From: an uncultured Collinsella sp.
Lineage (GTDB): Bacteria; Actinomycetota; Coriobacteriia; Coriobacteriales; Coriobacteriaceae
NCBI GenBank assembly: GCA_902493375.1
Contig: CABUPH010000021.1
Location: 1 to 35,006 of the forward strand
Length of the DNA: 35,006 nt
Reading direction: 5' to 3'
Shown here: positions 15,282 to 24,722 of the stretch, piece after piece
Numbering within the stretch: the first letter of the stretch is position 1
Layout of the letters: every line of letters begins with the position of its first letter
Position numbers and translations under genes: made by a program
The notes under the pieces: generated by a model
What the model saw: the letters and a program-made list of their open reading frames with translations, nothing else
The model's database searches: none
Told to the model about the DNA's origin: nothing

Positions 15282-15697
15282 TACAAATCCCCGCCGGCAC
15301 CCAGCAGCTTGCGCATGACCTGTTCGGGGTTAACCGAGCCGTCGCGCGGGGCCAGGGCGGTGATCTTCTTCTGCATCTTGTACTCGTGCAGCTCGTCCTC
15401 GAGCTGGCGCACGCGGGCGCGGAGCTTCTCGTTCTCGCGCTCGCGCTCCTCGGCACGTTCCTTCATATCGAGGATACGCACCACGCCGGCAAGGTTGATA
15501 CCCTCGTCGGTCAGCTGGTTGATGAGCTCCAGGCGCTCGATATCGGCACGCGAATACAGACGCGTGTTGCCGCCCGAGCGCTGGGGGTTCACCAGGCCCT
15601 TGGACTCGTAGACGCGTAGAGTCTGCGGATGCATGCCGGTCAGCTCGGCCGCCACGCTGATCATGTACAGCGGTTTGTTCCTATTGTCCTCGGCCAT
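15281..15697 (-). CDS. hspR: heat-shock repressor HspR (MerR family)
   Basis: The 138-aa repressor has a MerR-type winged helix-turn-helix (residues about 11-78), with MISVAAELTGMHPQTLRVYE as the HTH and RSGGNTRLYSRADIERL as the wing. A coiled-coil dimer helix follows at about 78-112. HspR in actinobacteria represses dnaK and clpB operons and uses DnaK as a co-repressor. Here hspR is the last gene of the dnaK operon, which fits that feedback. The start ATG has AAGGGG upstream. The gene follows dnaJ after 72 nt. The expected HAIR operator (CTTGAGT-N7-ACTCAAG) was not found upstream of dnaK or clpB; a different shared motif was. Confidence 0.93.
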   Translation of the reverse strand: MAEDNRNKPLYMISVAAELTGMHPQTLRVYESKGLVNPQRSGGNTRLYSRADIERLELINQLTDEGINLAGVVRILDMKERAEERERENEKLRARVRQLEDELHEYKMQKKITALAPRDGSVNPEQVMRKLLGAGGDL

Positions 15698-15769
15698 GCT
15701 ACCTGACCCCTTTCCGTCTCGTTATCGTCCATCATAAGCCCGCGGGCGTGGGCGTGCGCCGCGACCGCC

Positions 15770-16735
15770 CTAGTACGTCGCCTTGTAACGATTGACCTTC
15801 TCGCGATAGTCGCGCGTGTCGGCCTCGCGCAGCTTGGTCATGGCATCGCGCTCGTCATCGGACAGGTTCGTGGGAACCTGCACCTTGATCTCGACGAGCA
15901 GCGCACCGGTGCGGCCACGGTGCTTGACGTCGGGCGTGCCCATCTCCTTAAAGCGGAACTTCTTGCCCGTCTGGGTACCCGCGGGCACCTTCAGACGAAC
16001 CGTCGCACCGCCGGGCGTGGGCACGTCCACCGTGCAGCCGAGCGCCGCCTCATAGACCGAGACCGGTACCTCCATGGTCACGTCGGCACCTTTACGCTTA
16101 AACAGCGGATGCTCCTCCACGTGCGTGGTCACGACCAGGTCGCCGCGCTCGCCGCCGGCAACGCCGTACTCGCCGCGACGCTTGTAGCGCAGCTTGCCGC
16201 CGTCGACCGCGCCCGCAGGCACCGAGACCGTAATGGTCTGCTGCTCGCCTGTCGAGGGAATGCGGTAGGTGACCTTGTGCGTCACGCCGCGAAACGCGTC
16301 CTCGGCCGTCACATCGACGGTCAGCGACAGGTCGCCGCCCTTGCGAGCGCGGCTGCGACCCGCGCCGGCACCGGCAGCGCCCGCAGCCCCGGCAAAGCCC
16401 GAGCCCCAATCGCTGCCCCAGGCGCCGTTGCCGCTAAAGATGCTGTCGAAGATGTCGCCCCAGCCGCTGGCGCCCGCGCCGGCACCGTAGCCGCCGCCAT
16501 ACGCGCCGCCCGCGCCCGGCATGCCGCCAAACATGAGCATCTGGTCGTACTCTTTGCGCTTCTTCTCGTCCGAAAGCGTTTCGTAGGCCTCGCTGATCTC
16601 CTTGAACTTGGCCTCGTCGCCGCCGGCATCGGGGTGATATTTTTGCGCGAGCTTGCGAAACGCGCTCTTGATCTCTTTGTCGGAGGCGCTCTTGGATACG
16701 CCCAGGATGTCATAGAAGGTTTTGCCTGCAGCCAT
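15770..16735 (-). CDS. dnaJ: DnaJ/CbpA-type Hsp40 co-chaperone without zinc finger
   Basis: The 321-aa co-chaperone stimulates DnaK ATPase. Residues 5-70 are a J domain with the HPD triad at 34-36. A Gly/Ala-rich linker (about 75-130, GGAYGGGYGAGAGASGWG) follows, then the two C-terminal substrate-binding beta domains. The four CxxCxGxG zinc motifs of classical DnaJ are absent, so structurally it is a type II (CbpA-like) protein, as is common for the DnaJ beside HspR. The start at 16735 is set by AGGAGAGGAG; the open frame upstream to 16768 lacks a site. It follows grpE after 108 nt containing a strong hairpin. Confidence 0.93.
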   Translation of the reverse strand: MAAGKTFYDILGVSKSASDKEIKSAFRKLAQKYHPDAGGDEAKFKEISEAYETLSDEKKRKEYDQMLMFGGMPGAGGAYGGGYGAGAGASGWGDIFDSIFSGNGAWGSDWGSGFAGAAGAAGAGAGRSRARKGGDLSLTVDVTAEDAFRGVTHKVTYRIPSTGEQQTITVSVPAGAVDGGKLRYKRRGEYGVAGGERGDLVVTTHVEEHPLFKRKGADVTMEVPVSVYEAALGCTVDVPTPGGATVRLKVPAGTQTGKKFRFKEMGTPDVKHRGRTGALLVEIKVQVPTNLSDDERDAMTKLREADTRDYREKVNRYKATY

Positions 16736-16808
16736 CGTAGCTCCTCTCCTGTTACGTCCGCCGTCCATGCAGACGACGGCTCATGCTTTCATATGGCACT
16801 AGGCCAGA

Positions 16809-16838
16809 AAGGGCCCCGGGTGTTGCCCCGGGGCCCTT
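16809..16838 (-). other. strong hairpin between grpE and dnaJ
   Basis: AAGGGCCCCGGG (16809-16820) pairs perfectly with CCCGGGGCCCTT (16827-16838) around a 6-nt loop. On the minus strand it is followed by TCTGGCC, a poor T-run. It could be a leaky terminator or a stabiliser of the upstream mRNA, making dnaJ-hspR levels lower than dnaK-grpE. Confidence 0.7.
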
Positions 16839-16843
16839 CTCAA

Positions 16844-17686
16844 TTACTCCTCGGTGCTCTCGGCCGTATCGGCCGCAGCATCCTCGGGCGCCGCTTCGGG
16901 CTCCGGTGCGGGGCGCTTCTCGCCACCGTAGGTCACCGTCACCATCGCGGAACGCAGGATGCGGTCCGCCATGCGGTAGCCCTTCTGGTACACGTCGTTG
17001 ACGGTCTCGTCGTACTGCGACGCGTCCTCGACGCGACCCACGGCCTGGTGCTCGAGCGGATCGAACGCCTCGCCCTTGGGGTCGATGGGCTCAACGCCCT
17101 CGTGCGCAAACACATCGAGCAGCTTGGCATGCACCGCGTCGACGCCGTCGACGAACTGCTTAAAGTCGTCGGCAAGCTCCTGGCTGCGGGCATGGTCGAT
17201 CGCACGCTCGATATCGTCGACCACCGGCAGCAGCGCAGTGACGAGCTTCTCGGTCGCGCGCTCGCGCTCGGCGATGCGCTCATTGGCGGTGCGGCGACGG
17301 AAGTTCTCCCAGTCGGCCTGAAGACGGGCGGTACGCTCAGTGGCGTCCTTTGCCTTGTCCTCGGCGGCCTTCTGAGCCTCTGCCGCAGCATCGAGCTCAT
17401 TGCGCACGTCGGCGAGCTCCTTTTGGGCCTGCTCGAACTTGAGCTTAAAGTCGTTGTCGGCGGCTTCCTCACCGGCGCGGATAGCGGCTTCCACCATCTC
17501 GTCCTCGGTCATCGTCGCCTCCTTGTTGGAATCCTCTACCTGGTTCTCGGCAGCCTCGGCGGCCGCGGCCTCGTTGGCCTCGGTATCGTCGACGGCCTCT
17601 ACGGGAATCTTCACGTCCTTCTCCTCAGAGTCAACGGGGGCGGCACCAACGGCGGCCGCCTCCGTGCGAGCTTTACGGGCGGACAT
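16844..17686 (-). CDS. grpE: nucleotide exchange factor GrpE
   Basis: The 280-aa protein releases ADP from DnaK. Residues 1-75 are an acidic, Ala/Glu-rich extension. Residues about 80-140 form the long coiled-coil dimer helix. The rest is the beta domain with the family signature around YQKGYRMADRILRSAMVTV. It ends in another acidic tail, which makes it longer than the usual 190-210 aa. The start lies 2 nt after the dnaK stop codon, indicating translational coupling. Confidence 0.96.
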   Translation of the reverse strand: MSARKARTEAAAVGAAPVDSEEKDVKIPVEAVDDTEANEAAAAEAAENQVEDSNKEATMTEDEMVEAAIRAGEEAADNDFKLKFEQAQKELADVRNELDAAAEAQKAAEDKAKDATERTARLQADWENFRRRTANERIAERERATEKLVTALLPVVDDIERAIDHARSQELADDFKQFVDGVDAVHAKLLDVFAHEGVEPIDPKGEAFDPLEHQAVGRVEDASQYDETVNDVYQKGYRMADRILRSAMVTVTYGGEKRPAPEPEAAPEDAAADTAESTEE

Positions 17687-17688
17687 GA

Positions 17689-19581
<1,893 letters not shown>

Positions 19582-19690
19582 TAGAAATTCCCTCTCTCTT
19601 GTGCGTTTGCACCGACTCGGCGGTCTGCCGAGCGGTGTTTCGGCTTGTCTTTCAGGATGTAGTGTATCCCCTTATGGGCCGGAATATACA

Positions 19691-19717
19691 AAATCTAAGT
19701 CAATTCATATAAGATTT
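19691..19717 (-). promoter_or_regulatory. candidate HspR operator upstream of dnaK
   Basis: AAATCTAAGTC, AATTC, ATATAAGATTT. Both 11-mers and the spacing are the same as in the clpB site at 10145-10171. A TTGACT hexamer on the minus strand overlaps it and could be a -35 element, though no good -10 was found at the right distance. Confidence 0.65.
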
Positions 19718-19837
19718 CTTATTGCTGAGAGTTTAGGTTCTTAAATGTGCAGGTAGATGCGCTGATTGAGTTCTCGGCAAATCTATCGAGATCTATGTAG
19801 AGATGGCTGAGGCTTGGGTCCGAGGGTGCCTGGGGCT

Positions 19838-19958
19838 GCCTTGCGGAAAGCTCGTCCCGTTTTGAGAGCTGATACCGGGTCGCAGTTTCCGCTAGCGGGC
19901 CCAACCGGAAACTACGACCCGGTTTTCGGCCAAATAACGGGATGCCCTTTCCGCAGGC
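19838..19958. repeat. two nested inverted repeats, possible structured RNA or terminator
   Basis: The inner stem is 19874-19891 (ACCGGGTCGCAGTTTCCG) against 19906-19923, 18 bp with one C/T difference. It is followed on the plus strand by TTTT. The outer stem is 19838-19861 against 19936-19958, sharing GCGGAAAG and CCCGTT with a few mismatches. The gene-free stretch 19718-20176 between dnaK and ferredoxin is mostly this element plus the ferredoxin promoter region. Confidence 0.75.
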
Positions 19959-20176
19959 GCGCTCAATAGCTCGATATTTCAAGTCACCTTTAGCTAACAT
20001 TTGCGCAGCTCAACGGCCCCACCTGCGCATTTTTTAGTAAACCTTGGCATACTCGGCGAACGGTATGAAGATGCCGGTCAGAGGGTATTGCAAACGGTCG
20101 CTCCCGTGGTATGTTTTTGCCCGAATCAAACCGGCGCGCATCGCCTGTAGCGTCGGTCAACAGAGAGGAAACTACC

Positions 20177-20362
20177 ATGGCTCATCCCGTAATTGATGCC
20201 GACGAGTGCATCGCTTGTGGCGTTTGCGTCGACTCCTGCCCCGCTGGCGTTCTGGAGCTCCAGGACGTCGCTACCGTCGCTGACGAGGACTCCTGCGTCG
20301 CCTGTGGCGCTTGCCAGGACGCTTGCCCCGCTGGCGCGATCACCGAGATCGTCGAGGAGTAA
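20177..20362 (+). CDS. 2[4Fe-4S] ferredoxin
   Basis: This 61-aa clostridial-type ferredoxin is a low-potential electron carrier. It has two cluster motifs, CIACGVCVDSCPAG and CVACGACQDACPAG, in an internally duplicated fold with short acidic ends. The ATG at 20177 has GAGAGGA upstream; the frame is open to 20111 but without a site. It is a single-gene unit closed by a strong terminator. Likely partners are hydrogenase, pyruvate:ferredoxin oxidoreductase or the Fe-S flavoprotein at 554-3331, none of which is proven. Confidence 0.95.
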   Translation: MAHPVIDADECIACGVCVDSCPAGVLELQDVATVADEDSCVACGACQDACPAGAITEIVEE

Positions 20363-20403
20363 CAACTCCCCCACTTGCACACTCAAAAGTACACCGTGCA
20401 CAG

Positions 20404-20441
20404 AAAAGGAGGCCTCCGCATCGCCGCGGAGGCCTCCTTTT
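20404..20441 (+). terminator. bidirectional terminator between ferredoxin and niaR
   Basis: AAAAGGAGGCCTCCGC (20404-20419) pairs perfectly with GCGGAGGCCTCCTTTT (20426-20441). A-rich and T-rich ends make it usable from both convergent genes. Confidence 0.92.
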
Positions 20442-20479
20442 GCATGTGTGGGCAGCTAATTTGGAGCGGGACCCTTGGC

Positions 20480-20546
20480 AGTTGCGGTGGAATAGTTCCT
20501 GTTTTATGGCTTAGATGCCAATTTTAGGAACTATTTCACCGCAACT
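20480..20546. repeat. GTTGCGGTGGAATAG palindrome, family member
   Basis: AGTTGCGGTGGAATAGTTCC (from 20480) pairs with GGAACTATTTCACCGCAACT (to 20546) with one G/T wobble. The outer arms match 7031-7097, but the inner GGGACTG there is replaced by GTTCCTG here. It lies between the ferredoxin terminator and the niaR stop codon. Confidence 0.9.
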
Positions 20547-20563
20547 TATAGATACAGCGTCGG

Positions 20564-21109
20564 CTACGAGAGATCATCCTCGTAGGGCATTAAATCGGCA
20601 AGGTAGCCTTTCTCCTTGAGCATCGCCTCGATCTCGTCGAGGGTCTGTTCGTCCTCCGCCGCAATGCGATGGAAGTGATAGCCGCTCGTCACCGTTAGTA
20701 GCGGAAAGCTCTTGCCGCTCTCGATATCGTGCAGGTAGCGCTCGACATCTCGACGATTGCGAATGTCCAGGTCGGCCGTGATCTTGCCGTACACGCGGTG
20801 ATTGACGATCACGTTGAGCACGGCGCCGCCGGCGTCGACGATACTCGTGAGCTCATCGCCTGCCTGCTCCACGCTGTGGCGAACCTTGACCAAGCGCGTG
20901 GGCACGGCGGGGCTGCTGGGGGCCTCCTGCAGCACATAACCACGGTTGGTGGCCACGACATCGTGCCCATCGGCACGCAGCAGGGCAATATCCTGAACCA
21001 CGATCTGACGGCTCACGCCAACCTCGCGGGCAAGTGCGCTGCCCGAAACGGGCTCCTTGGCCACCTCGAGCACGTCCATGATGGCACGGCGACGCTCGCG
21101 GGCGTTCAT
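20564..21109 (-). CDS. niaR: NiaR-type niacin-responsive repressor (HTH + 3H domain)
   Basis: The 181-aa regulator has an N-terminal HTH of the biotin-repressor type (residues about 5-60, VSGSALAREVGVSRQIVVQDIALLRADGHDV). A 3H domain follows, named for its three histidine blocks, seen here as VRHS, VNHRVYG and GYHFHRI. In Firmicutes, NiaR (YrxA) binds nicotinic acid and represses NAD synthesis genes. Its ATG shares one base with the nadC stop codon (TAATG), so it is translationally coupled and last in nadA-nadB-nadC-niaR. The palindrome at the nadA promoter is its likely target. Confidence 0.9.
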   Translation of the reverse strand: MNARERRRAIMDVLEVAKEPVSGSALAREVGVSRQIVVQDIALLRADGHDVVATNRGYVLQEAPSSPAVPTRLVKVRHSVEQAGDELTSIVDAGGAVLNVIVNHRVYGKITADLDIRNRRDVERYLHDIESGKSFPLLTVTSGYHFHRIAAEDEQTLDEIEAMLKEKGYLADLMPYEDDLS

Positions 21110-21969
21110 TATTTACCGTCCAGCAGACGCAGGTGCTTAAGTGAGAGGTCGAGGATCGGGGCGGAGTGTGTCAGCGCGCCCGAGCTAATAAAGTCAACGC
21201 CCAGGTCGGCGAGCGCGCGGATATTGCTGGCGTCCACGTTGCCCGAGCACTCGGTCTTGGCGCGACCGGCGATAAGCTCAATCGCGGCGGTCATGTCGTC
21301 ATGGGTCATGTTGTCGAACATGATGATGTCGGCGCCGGCCTCCACGGCCTCGCGCACCATGTCCAGGTTCTCGCACTCAATCTCGACCGTCGTGGTAAAC
21401 GACGCATGGGCGCGCGCCATCTCGATCGCACGCGTCACGCCGCCGGCGGCATCGATGTGGTTGTCCTTGAGCATGACGGCCGTCGACAGGTTGTAGCGGT
21501 GGTTGCTGCCGCCGCCAATCTCAACCGCCGCCTTCTCAAACACGCGCATGCCCGGCGTGGTCTTGCGCGTGTCGACAAGCACGGTCTTGGTTCCCTCGAG
21601 CGCCGCGGCCATGCTGTGTGTATAGGTAGCGATGCCGCTCATGCGCTGCAGGTAGTTGAGCGCCACGCGCTCACCCGAAAGCAGCACGCGCGCATCGCCG
21701 CGCACCTGACCCACATGGTCGCCGGCGTGCACCTCGTCGCCATCGGCAACGTCGAGCAGCACCGAGCTCTGCGAATCCAGCAGCTCAAAGGTACGAGCGA
21801 ACACATCCAGGCCGGCGATGATGCCATCGGCTTTGGCGATAAGCTCCACCGTGGCGGGACGCGCCGTGGGGCACACGCTCGCCGTGCTCACGTCCTCAAA
21901 CGTAATGTCCTCGCGCAGAGCCTGCAGAATCAGATCATCGACGACGAGCTTCATGGTAATGGGATTCAT
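21109..21969 (-). CDS. nadC: quinolinate phosphoribosyltransferase
   Basis: The 286-aa enzyme converts quinolinate and PRPP to nicotinate mononucleotide, CO2 and diphosphate. Visible motifs are GERVALNYLQRMSGIAT, the PRPP and quinolinate binding VDTRKTTPGMR, and the H-R-x-x-L block HRYNLSTAVMLKDNH. The barrel strands with the catalytic acids (EIECENLDMV, IIMFDNM) also match the family. The length is typical. The start lies 3 nt after the nadB stop codon, and an in-frame ATG five codons downstream is an alternative. Confidence 0.96.
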   Translation of the reverse strand: MNPITMKLVVDDLILQALREDITFEDVSTASVCPTARPATVELIAKADGIIAGLDVFARTFELLDSQSSVLLDVADGDEVHAGDHVGQVRGDARVLLSGERVALNYLQRMSGIATYTHSMAAALEGTKTVLVDTRKTTPGMRVFEKAAVEIGGGSNHRYNLSTAVMLKDNHIDAAGGVTRAIEMARAHASFTTTVEIECENLDMVREAVEAGADIIMFDNMTHDDMTAAIELIAGRAKTECSGNVDASNIRALADLGVDFISSGALTHSAPILDLSLKHLRLLDGK

Positions 21970-21972
21970 GGT

Positions 21973-23349
21973 CTACTCCTCCACGGCCTGCGTGCCGGCG
22001 GCACGGGCCAAATCATCGATTGCCAGGGCGTCGGCGCTCAGGGCGCGATGACGGCCATCGAGCGCGGGATCGCCCGCCTGCTCCACGGCCAGCGACTCGC
22101 CGGTACGCATGTACCACGCGGCGCGACGACCCCAGACCAGTGCTTCGAGCAGACTGTTTGATGCAAGGCGGTTCTTGCCGTGAACGCCGTTGCAGGCCGT
22201 CTCGCCCGCGGCGTAGAGCTCGGGCATCGAGGTGCGGCCGTCCTTGTCGACCCACACGCCGCCCATAAAGTAGTGCTGCGTCGGCGTAACGGGAATGGGC
22301 TCGTCCAAGATGTCGCGGCCGTCCTCCAGGCAGCGCGCGCGAATGTTGGCAAAGTGCCCGGTCACCACGTCGCGCTCGACGGGGGCAAAGCTCAGCCACT
22401 CGTGCTCGGTGCCGTCCTGCTTCATCTGCTCGCGGATGGCGGCGGCGACAACGTCGCGCGGCTGCAACTCGTCGGTAAAACGCTCGCCGGCGCCGTTGAG
22501 CAAAATCGCGCCCTCGCCGCGGCAGCTCTCGCTGATCAGGAACGTGCGACCCGGCTGCGGCGAGAACAGACCCGTGGGATGGATCTGCACGTAGTCCAGG
22601 TGCTCCATCTTAATGCCATGCTCCTGAGCGATGTAGCAGGCGTCGCCCGTGAGCTGCGGGTAGTTGGTCGAGTGGTCGTACACGCCGCCAATGCCACCCG
22701 TCGCCCACAGCGTGTGGCGGGCATGGATCTTAAACGGCTTACCGGCATGCACGCCCTCAACGGCATTTGCCAGCTCGTCGGCGGGGCGAACCGAGTTGTC
22801 CTCGTCCACGGCTACGGCGACGACGCCGGTGCACACCGTGGCGCCATCGCGCTCGGCGGTCAGGATGTCGGTCATGGCCGCGTGCTCCAAAATCTGCACG
22901 TTGTCCAGCTTGCGAACGGCCTGGAGCAGCTTGGTCGTGATCTCCTTGCCCGTAATGTCGGCATGGAAGGCAATGCGCGGACGGCTGTGCGCGCCCTCGC
23001 GGGTAAAATTGAGGCTGCCGTCGGCCTTGCGCTCAAAATCCACGCCCATCGCTAGCAGGTCGTTGATGACCGAGCGGCTCGAGCGAATCATGATGTCGAC
23101 GCTCTCGCGGCGGTTCTCGTAGTGGCCGGCGTGCATGGTGTCCTCAAAGAAGGCATCGTAGTCCGAGCCTTCGGGCAGCACGCAAATGCCGCCCTGCGCG
23201 AGCATCGAATCGCACTCATCGACCGCGCCCTTGGAGAGCATGATCACGCGCGTGCTCGTCGGCAGATTGAGGGCCGCGTACAGACCCGCCACGCCGCAGC
23301 CGGCAATGACGACGTCGCACTCCATATCGGGGTATTGCTTGGTTTCCAC
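21973..23349 (-). CDS. nadB: L-aspartate oxidase, short form
   Basis: The 458-aa flavoenzyme oxidises aspartate to iminoaspartate, the substrate of NadA. The FAD site is VVIAGCGVAGLYAAL near the N-terminus. The signature block GGVWVDKDGRTSMPELYAAGETACNGVHGKNRLASNS (described here in parts: GGVWVD, AAGETACNGVHG, NRLASNSLLEA) lies near residue 370-410. It ends about 80 residues earlier than E. coli NadB, lacking most of the C-terminal helical bundle. The start is taken as a GTG at 23349 with GGGAGAGGA upstream; an ATG at 23376 is possible. In anaerobes fumarate, not oxygen, is the likely electron acceptor. Confidence 0.94.
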   Translation of the reverse strand: METKQYPDMECDVVIAGCGVAGLYAALNLPTSTRVIMLSKGAVDECDSMLAQGGICVLPEGSDYDAFFEDTMHAGHYENRRESVDIMIRSSRSVINDLLAMGVDFERKADGSLNFTREGAHSRPRIAFHADITGKEITTKLLQAVRKLDNVQILEHAAMTDILTAERDGATVCTGVVAVAVDEDNSVRPADELANAVEGVHAGKPFKIHARHTLWATGGIGGVYDHSTNYPQLTGDACYIAQEHGIKMEHLDYVQIHPTGLFSPQPGRTFLISESCRGEGAILLNGAGERFTDELQPRDVVAAAIREQMKQDGTEHEWLSFAPVERDVVTGHFANIRARCLEDGRDILDEPIPVTPTQHYFMGGVWVDKDGRTSMPELYAAGETACNGVHGKNRLASNSLLEALVWGRRAAWYMRTGESLAVEQAGDPALDGRHRALSADALAIDDLARAAGTQAVEE

Positions 23350-23378
23350 AGGAGTCCTCTCCCTTGAATGTGACATAA

Positions 23379-23393
23379 GGGACCGTCCCTCAT
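23379..23393. repeat. compact AGGGACCGTCCCT palindrome between nadA and nadB
   Basis: AGGGAC and GTCCCT are inverted repeats around one base, in the 55-nt gap between the nadA stop and the nadB start. It contains the GGGAC core seen in other intergenic palindromes of the window. It may be one more of these elements or simply chance. Confidence 0.4.
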
Positions 23394-23404
23394 GCAACAT
23401 TGTT

Positions 23405-24430
23405 CTAGCGTGCTGCGTACTCGAGCATACGGTCGAGCGTGAGCTTGGCCTGGTCTGCTGCCTCGTCCGAGACGCCGATCTGCACCTCGCCCTCGCCCGT
23501 CTCCAGGCAGCGCACGAGCTTTTCGAGCGTGATGAGATCCATGTTGACGCAGGTGGGCTGTACCGCGGGGAAGTAGAACTTCTTGCCGGTGCCCTGGCAG
23601 CGGCGCTCGAGCTCGTAGAGCACGCCGCGGACCGTCACGATGATGAACTCGCTCGCGTCGGACTCCTCGGCATACTTGATGATGCCGGCGGTGGAGCCGA
23701 TGTAGTCGGCCTCGGCCAGGACGTCGGCCTTGCACTCAGGATGCGCCAGCACGAGCGCGTCGGGGTGGGCCTCCGTCGCGTCGACGATCTGCTCGACGGT
23801 GATGATGTGATGGCGCGGGCAGTAGCCGTTGTTGAGGATGACGTGCTTTTGCGGCACCTGCTCGGCTACGAAGCGACCGAGGTTTTGGTCGGGAATGAAC
23901 AGGATATGCTGCTGCGGCAGCTCGGACACGATCTTGACGGCGTTGGAGCTGGTGACGCACACGTCGCTCCAGCTCTTGATCTCGACCGTGGAGTTGACGT
24001 AGCAGACGACAGCCAGGTCGTCGCCGTACTCGGCGCGCGCCGCGTCGACCGTCTCGCGCTTGACCATGTGCGCCATGGGACAGTCCGCGCCCGGCTCGGG
24101 CAGCAGCACGGTCTTAGTGGGATTGAGCAGCTTGGCGCTCTCGCCCATAAACTCCACGCCGCACAGCACGATGGTCTGCTGCGGCAGACTCTTGGCGAGC
24201 TTGGCCAGGTAGAAGCTGTCGCCGACGTAATCAGCCACGGCCTGCACCTCGGGCGCCACGTAATAGTGCGCCAGAATCACCGCGTCACGTTGGGTTTTTA
24301 GTTGCTGAATGGCCTCGACGAGCTCTGCGGGCACCAGTGCCGCGCGCTCCGTTGCCGTCGTTGCCGATGCTAGGCCGGCCGCGATATCGCGTGCAAGCTC
24401 CGACGCATCCATGTTCGCGCTCTGTGCCAT
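23405..24430 (-). CDS. nadA: quinolinate synthase A
   Basis: The 341-aa [4Fe-4S] enzyme condenses iminoaspartate with dihydroxyacetone phosphate to quinolinate. Early it has AHYYVAPEVQAVADYVGDS. Cluster cysteines are expected among those in LCGVEFMGES, AHPECKADV and QPTCVNMDLITLEKL, all of which are in family positions. The ATG at 24430 has AGAGGGG upstream, and a TTG one codon earlier is less likely. It is the first gene of the NAD operon and is preceded by a 44-bp palindromic operator. Confidence 0.96.
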   Translation of the reverse strand: MAQSANMDASELARDIAAGLASATTATERAALVPAELVEAIQQLKTQRDAVILAHYYVAPEVQAVADYVGDSFYLAKLAKSLPQQTIVLCGVEFMGESAKLLNPTKTVLLPEPGADCPMAHMVKRETVDAARAEYGDDLAVVCYVNSTVEIKSWSDVCVTSSNAVKIVSELPQQHILFIPDQNLGRFVAEQVPQKHVILNNGYCPRHHIITVEQIVDATEAHPDALVLAHPECKADVLAEADYIGSTAGIIKYAEESDASEFIIVTVRGVLYELERRCQGTGKKFYFPAVQPTCVNMDLITLEKLVRCLETGEGEVQIGVSDEAADQAKLTLDRMLEYAAR

Positions 24431-24465
24431 CAAGGCCCCTCTCTTTTGGCGAATCTTGGGGCTTT

Positions 24466-24515
24466 AGTATGACACCTAGGTTTACAGCTGACAAGACAGC
24501 TGTAAACCTAGGTGT
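24466..24515 (-). promoter_or_regulatory. nadA promoter embedded in a 19-bp-arm palindromic operator
   Basis: ACACCTAGGTTTACAGCTG (24472-24490) and its exact complement (24497-24515) surround ACAAGA. On the minus strand TTGTCA (24494-24489) and CATACT (24471-24466) are spaced by 17 bp, so the -35 lies at the centre and one arm fills the spacer. Each arm holds TTTACA-type repeats and the small palindromes CCTAGG and CAGCTG. A repressor bound here would block RNA polymerase. NiaR is the obvious candidate. Confidence 0.85.
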
Positions 24516-24722
24516 AAAGTTGAAATAAAGATTCAATCATGTGGCAGGTCCATATTCGAACTGGCAAGCTGAGGATAGCTGAGCTCTCGATGGCGCAGGA
24601 GGCATCTTTCGCCACCGCAATACCGCTTGGCGCGAGTTGCACGCCGTGGGGCGCAAACGGTCCGCACCCCCGCAAGCGGCGCGTACCCGATGTGGCAAAA
24701 TCGAACTACTTAAGGGGGCCGA

